NCBI GenBank assembly: GCA_002368865.1
Contig: DFDT01000021.1
Coordinates: 1 to 35,806 of the forward strand
Reading direction: 5' to 3'
Source: Lachnospiraceae bacterium UBA3821
GTDB taxonomy: Bacteria; Bacillota; Clostridia; Lachnospirales; Lachnospiraceae
DNA length: 35,806 bases
In this document: piece after piece, positions 32,313 through 35,806 of the stretch
How positions within the stretch are numbered: the first letter of the stretch is position 1
How the letters are laid out: each line of letters starts with the position of its first letter
The notes under the pieces: model-generated
What the model saw: only the letters and a program-made list of their open reading frames with translations
Database searches by the model: none
What the model was told of the DNA's origin: nothing
Position numbers and translations under genes: made by a program

Positions 32313-33106
32313 AGCGGGTAACCGTCCTCTCCGATCAGACCCGCCAGAATATATTCACCCCAGGAGTACTCAGATAAGAATTCCCCTTCAAACTTGGTGC
32401 GCGAGTCTCTGTTTTTATCTTTCCAATCATAATAGTCACAGTCAAAGAGGTCGGTATTGACCATCTGCCCTCTTGTTGTGGAAACCAGAAGATTCCTGAC
32501 CCCCGCCTCTTTCAGCGTAGATTTAAGGCGCCGAAGTGCATTGTAGTAAACACTCATAAAAGAGTTGCTGTAAGGGCGCCCCTCCCAAATGGTTGTATAT
32601 ATCTCCTCATTACTTATTTCCCTGCCTCGTCTTGTGACAACAAGTGCCAGAATTTCTTTGGCTTTTCCTGAAAGAGGAATCGGTTTATCATCTTTGAGGA
32701 CCAGAAACCGTCCAAAGGTCTGTATGTAGATCTCTTTATGCTGCCGCCGCGAGAGAAGACGAATCTTGTCCATGGCGAGCTCAAGCACTTTTTGTGTATA
32801 GGGTTTGACGATGTAGTAGTCAGCGCCAATCTCGTTAGAGTCTCTGATATACTCGTCATAAGCAGAAATAAAGATGATCAGCATATCGCTTCGAAGAGCG
32901 CGCAGTCTTTTGGCAAGTTCTATTCCGTTTACGATTGGCATTTCCACATCGATAAAGGCCGCTTCGACAGAGTTTTCCTTTACAAAGGAGATTGCGTCGT
33001 CCGAGCTTTCAAATTGACCCACGATATTCAAATCGCTTACTTCAGAGGTCAGTCTGACGAATTTCCGGATCATCAGTTGTTCATCGTCAACGATTATCGC
33101 TCTCAT
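32306..33106 (-). CDS. Response regulator with winged-helix (OmpR/SARP-like) output
   Basis: A 266-residue protein. The receiver domain (1-118) has the acidic pair D7-D8, the phosphorylated D53 in AFIDVEMP, the switch Ser in IFISAYDEY and the conserved Lys in YIVKPYT. The C-terminal part (about 127-235) is a winged-helix with a SARP-like continuation: ILALVVTRRGREISNEEIYTTIWEG, then YYNALRRLKSTLKEAG. The start has GGGAG. The gene overlaps the kinase end by 20 bases, so the pair is coupled. Such regulators bind direct repeats, and the CTAAC repeats nearby are possible targets. Confidence 0.88.
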   Translation of the reverse strand: MRAIIVDDEQLMIRKFVRLTSEVSDLNIVGQFESSDDAISFVKENSVEAAFIDVEMPIVNGIELAKRLRALRSDMLIIFISAYDEYIRDSNEIGADYYIVKPYTQKVLELAMDKIRLLSRRQHKEIYIQTFGRFLVLKDDKPIPLSGKAKEILALVVTRRGREISNEEIYTTIWEGRPYSNSFMSVYYNALRRLKSTLKEAGVRNLLVSTTRGQMVNTDLFDCDYYDWKDKNRDSRTKFEGEFLSEYSWGEYILAGLIGEDGYPLL

Positions 33107-34631
33107 CTGTACTCTCCCTTCTGGGAATCCGCACGGTTACGGTTGTCCCCTTTCCAACTTTGCTGTCAAATTCTACCTTTGCCCCCATAATAGTCTCAAG
33201 CCGAAATCGAATATTGTGAATTCCGGTTGAATCTTTCTTTACTTTCTCAGTTTCATTAAGAAATGCTGCGGTATCGAAACCGATCCCGTTGTCTTCGACC
33301 TTCACGATCCATCCGTCGGCTTCTTCTCTGGTTCGCAGGATCACGGTCCCCCCAGCCTTTCCTCTGTTGTGGATGCCATGGCGAATGGCGTTTTCCACAA
33401 GCGGTTGGATACTTAGCGGGAGAACGTCAAAGCCCATCGTCTCAACGTCATAAACGACGGAAAGCTTTTCCCCCAAACGCATTTTTTCAATGTTTACATA
33501 CGCTTTTATATTTTTTAGCTCTTCCGCGAAACGGATTGGTGCATCGCTTGCCATGGCTCGGACACAGCTTCGTAAATGCACGGTAAAATCTCCCAGAAGA
33601 TCCGAGGCGTATTTGGGGTCAATCAGGATAACTTCCTGGATTGAGCCAAGCGCATTATAAAGAAAATGCGGCTGCATTTGACTTGTAGAATTCCTGATAC
33701 GGCTGTTTTGAAGGGCTGTTTCAAGTTCTTCTCTCTCTTTTTCTTTTCGTTGCTGCTCCGTAAGGTCATAGATCACTGAGAAAACATGGACATTGCCGGA
33801 GGTCTCTTCTTTGTAGAGATAAAAAACAGCCCGGCATTCCATTTTTCCTCCGCTCTCGGAAAGACTTGTAAAGAGAACAGACGCTCTCTTTTCTCCATTC
33901 CAAAACATGTTCAGCAGATAGGCACTGCTGCTCACTTCGCTGTATTTTGACTGGTTATGAACAATAAGGTGGTCCGTAATCCATTTTTGCAGCCCGTCAT
34001 AAGTGTCAAACAAGTACTCAGGCGGAACCTCCATGAGCTGCTTTTCCGGATCATTGCGACGTGAAATAGACCTCTCAAGGACAATATTGTCCGTAAGGTT
34101 CGCCTCGATATAGCCTGCGGCACTGGCGAGCACAGCTTCTATATGATTGTGTTCCTTCTCCTTCATGGCTCGGATCTGCTCTTCATGAGCCGCCTGGTAC
34201 TGCATTACGCTGTCGATGTTTTTTATTCCCATAAGGACGTGGATCCCGTCGCCGGCCGGTTGCCGAATCGCTCGAAGCTGGTGGTAGATGCTTTTCCCCT
34301 CGCTCATGATCCTATAGATCAAGGTGTAATACTTCTTGCCATCAAATGCTTTCTGCAACGTTTCCTTCTGCAAGCCCCTTAGCACTTCTTCACAGTCGTC
34401 CGGATGGATCAGACGGTTCATGGCTTTCGGGAGGGCTCTAAAAAAATCGTCTCCTCTTCTGGCAAGACTAAGCTCCTGATAATTCTCACTCTGGTAGTAG
34501 GTCTTGAACTCATGTGTATCCAAATTTATGTCGTAGATGCTCTCGTAATTGTCGAAAAGAGCTTCCGCAATAGTTTTATAGGTTATGGGCTTATACTCGT
34601 CTCTGCTTGTCTCTTTCCCTGTACACTGCAT
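33087..34631 (-). CDS. Soluble LytS-type sensor histidine kinase with PAS-like region
   Basis: About 514 residues from the ATG at 34631 (MQCTGKETSRDEY), preceded by GGAGG; an in-frame upstream extension was rejected. No membrane helix is evident, so sensing is cytoplasmic. The N-terminal half (about 20-310) looks like two PAS-like units, with YESIYDINLDTHEFKTYY and later MECRAVFYLYKE and VFSVIYDLTEQQ, then a coiled coil. The phosphoacceptor domain is of the LytS/YpdA type, His in QMQPHFLYNALGS. The ATPase domain shows PLVENAIRHGI, VEDNGIGFD and GKGTTVTVRIP. Its partner regulator follows directly. The signal is unknown. Confidence 0.9.
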   Translation of the reverse strand: MQCTGKETSRDEYKPITYKTIAEALFDNYESIYDINLDTHEFKTYYQSENYQELSLARRGDDFFRALPKAMNRLIHPDDCEEVLRGLQKETLQKAFDGKKYYTLIYRIMSEGKSIYHQLRAIRQPAGDGIHVLMGIKNIDSVMQYQAAHEEQIRAMKEKEHNHIEAVLASAAGYIEANLTDNIVLERSISRRNDPEKQLMEVPPEYLFDTYDGLQKWITDHLIVHNQSKYSEVSSSAYLLNMFWNGEKRASVLFTSLSESGGKMECRAVFYLYKEETSGNVHVFSVIYDLTEQQRKEKEREELETALQNSRIRNSTSQMQPHFLYNALGSIQEVILIDPKYASDLLGDFTVHLRSCVRAMASDAPIRFAEELKNIKAYVNIEKMRLGEKLSVVYDVETMGFDVLPLSIQPLVENAIRHGIHNRGKAGGTVILRTREEADGWIVKVEDNGIGFDTAAFLNETEKVKKDSTGIHNIRFRLETIMGAKVEFDSKVGKGTTVTVRIPRRESTDESDNR

Positions 34632-34720
34632 AGAACCTCCATTTCGGCATAACTTTAACGCATGCATAGTTAATATAATATTCACCACAACTAACGCATT
34701 ACTAACAATCTGGCAAAAAA
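34632..34720 (-). promoter_or_regulatory. Kinase upstream region with ACTAAC direct repeats
   Basis: ACTAAC occurs at 34690-34695 and 34701-34706, exactly 11 bases apart, one helical turn. TTAAC (34655-34659) and GTTAA (34669-34673) form a nearby inverted repeat. The AT-rich TATTATATT stretch lies between as a possible -10 region. Autoregulation by the response regulator is plausible. Confidence 0.45.
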
Positions 34721-34760
34721 GCAAGAACCCCGGGATTCATAGAGCCCCGGAGGTTCTTGC
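34721..34760. terminator. Bidirectional terminator between surface protein and kinase genes
   Basis: GCAAGAACC (34721-34729) pairs with GGTTCTTGC (34752-34760). An inner CCGGG/CCCGG stem continues after a one-base bulge, with a loop of about ten bases. On the minus strand the stem is followed by TTTTTT (34720-34715); on the plus strand by TAATTTTTT. It should end transcription of the Cna-B gene. Confidence 0.85.
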
Positions 34761-34834
34761 TAATTTTTTACAAGGATATACTATTTTTCGTTGCTTGTCA
34801 AATTCTGAGATAGGTGAATTAACTAATAATTTAA

Positions 34835-35806
34835 TTAATTACTTCCGGCATCTCTCCTGTTTCTTTTGCGAAGGAGGAAGAACAATAATGCCCCTGCCGT
34901 CACAAGAAGTACAGCCCAAAGCAATATGTTGCTGCTGTCGCCTGTTTTAGCTGAATCCTTAGTCTTTTTCTGCTTAGAAGGCTTACTTGGTGTATCTTTT
35001 TTCGGTTTTTCCTCCTTGGTGTTGGTCACCGTATACCCCGACTTCTGGTCTCCTTCAATCTTTGAGAAGTATCCCTCTACACTGTCTTCTGTGATAGCAT
35101 ATTTGATCTCATGACCATCAGTGCTGTCGTATACGGGAAGTTCAGAGAAAGCATCCTGCCAATTATTTTCTTTTGATAGAGTAATTGTCTTGATTTCGAT
35201 TTCGTCCGCATATAGACGAATCGTTACACTTCCACTTTCCTCACCGACCCATTTCTTGATGACGGGGATATCAAATTTTTGGATATTTACATTAGTGATA
35301 GTAAATCCGTTTTCTATCGTACCGGTTATGCTGCTGTCATATCCATTAATGTCAATTTCCTGAATGGTGTACTTAATTTCCACACCATCCTTATATTGTT
35401 CCATACCGGCAAACAGATGCTGCCAATCGTTTTCGGCACTCAATTCTACAGTATCGACCTTTTCTCCGTCAGCCAGAAGGTTTACGGTCACCTTTTCCGT
35501 CTCGGGGCCGATCCACGCCTTCTTGACCGGGACTGAAACCTTTCCGGTGATCGTGTTGATGATCTGGAAGCCTTCGTCCATGGTTCCGACGACGCTGGTG
35601 TTATATCCTTCTATGGCATCTTCTGTGACGGTGTACCCGATCTCATGGCCATCCTGAACATCATATTTGGGAAGATTGCCGAACACATGCTTCCACTCGC
35701 CACCGGCTGTCAGCACTGCGCTGTCCGTTTCTTTTCCGTCCGCATAGAGACGTACTGTCACCTCATCAAGTGCTTTTCCAACCCAGGTCTTTGTCACGGG
35801 GACTTC
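34835..35806 (-). CDS. Cna-B repeat cell-surface protein with sortase-like tail, partial
   Basis: Only the C-terminal 323 or so residues are in the window; the reading frame is open at base 35806, so a GTG at 35797 is not the start. Three Cna-B repeats of about 80-88 residues are seen, each opening with a (V/I)(P)V-x-K-x-W-(V/I)G pattern, then a (V/I)xLxADG strand and ending in GF/GYxxxNT. A Lys/Pro/Ser/Thr-rich stalk follows, then a sorting-signal-like tail: SAKTGD, a hydrophobic helix (LLWAVLLVTAGALLFFLL) and the basic RKRNRR end. The motif lacks the usual LP before x-TG. Cna-B domains form rigid, isopeptide-stabilised stalks of adhesins and pili. The ligand-binding part lies outside the window. 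Confidence 0.88.
   Translation of the reverse strand, partial: EVPVTKTWVGKALDEVTVRLYADGKETDSAVLTAGGEWKHVFGNLPKYDVQDGHEIGYTVTEDAIEGYNTSVVGTMDEGFQIINTITGKVSVPVKKAWIGPETEKVTVNLLADGEKVDTVELSAENDWQHLFAGMEQYKDGVEIKYTIQEIDINGYDSSITGTIENGFTITNVNIQKFDIPVIKKWVGEESGSVTIRLYADEIEIKTITLSKENNWQDAFSELPVYDSTDGHEIKYAITEDSVEGYFSKIEGDQKSGYTVTNTKEEKPKKDTPSKPSKQKKTKDSAKTGDSSNILLWAVLLVTAGALLFFLLRKRNRRDAGSN

Noticed and set aside
35795..35797. GTG near the window end as start of the Cna-B protein.
   Set aside because: It encodes a Val inside a repeat, and the frame stays open to the last base; the real start is outside the window.

Overview
The window looks like chromosome from an anaerobic member of the Bacillota, most likely Clostridia close to Lachnospiraceae. 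This is inferred from gene content: a FabK-type type II fatty acid operon, a desulfoferrodoxin, strong AGGAGG ribosome binding sites, several TTG starts, a ribDEBAH-type riboflavin operon, and a Cna-B surface protein with a sortase-like tail. No database search was possible. Almost all genes lie on the minus strand, so operons read from high to low coordinates. No rRNA, tRNA, CRISPR array, insertion sequence or integrase was seen.

Region 1 (1-3394): a divergent metabolic module. A DHDPS-superfamily lyase and a divergent Nramp-like transporter (cut by the window start) run leftwards. A LacI-family regulator runs rightwards. The 408-base region between them carries two promoters and four related 14-base operator candidates. 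Region 2 (3420-11389): a TRAP transporter operon (dctP-dctQ-dctM) continues into two tandem GH31 alpha-glycosidases, suggesting uptake of an acidic glycoside and its hydrolysis in the cytoplasm.

Region 3 (11526-22025): a compact fatty acid synthesis operon, acpP-accB-accC-accD-accA-fabH-fabK-(second FabK/NPD-like flavoprotein)-fabD-fabG-fabF-fabZ, closed by a FabT-like MarR regulator and a strong terminator. A clear promoter lies before acpP, followed by AT-rich palindromic repeats at the expected transcription start. The MarR gene has its own predicted promoter and inverted repeat in the end of fabZ. Oddities are an AccD without the zinc ribbon, a 65-base accA/fabH overlap and two FabK-superfamily flavoproteins in tandem.

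Region 4 (22056-27258): the least ordinary part. Five co-directional genes encode an alpha/beta-hydrolase with an N-terminal beta-rich domain, a free-standing NRPS-type condensation-domain protein, a free-standing carrier protein, an AMP-forming ligase and a four-helix membrane protein. This looks like a minimal dissociated thiotemplate pathway directly upstream of the fatty acid operon. Its product is unknown, and it is the best candidate here for an undescribed system.

Region 5 (27383-31464): riboflavin genes ribD-ribE-ribBA-ribH, without a visible FMN riboswitch in the leader but with a strong hairpin terminator between desulfoferrodoxin and ribD, then the desulfoferrodoxin gene. Region 6 (31465-35806): an orphan AP2-domain gene on the plus strand, a cytosolic LytS-type histidine kinase with a winged-helix (SARP-like) response regulator, a bidirectional terminator, and the 3' part of a Cna-B repeat surface protein cut by the window end. 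Repeated CTAAC motifs occur in several of the intergenic regions here.
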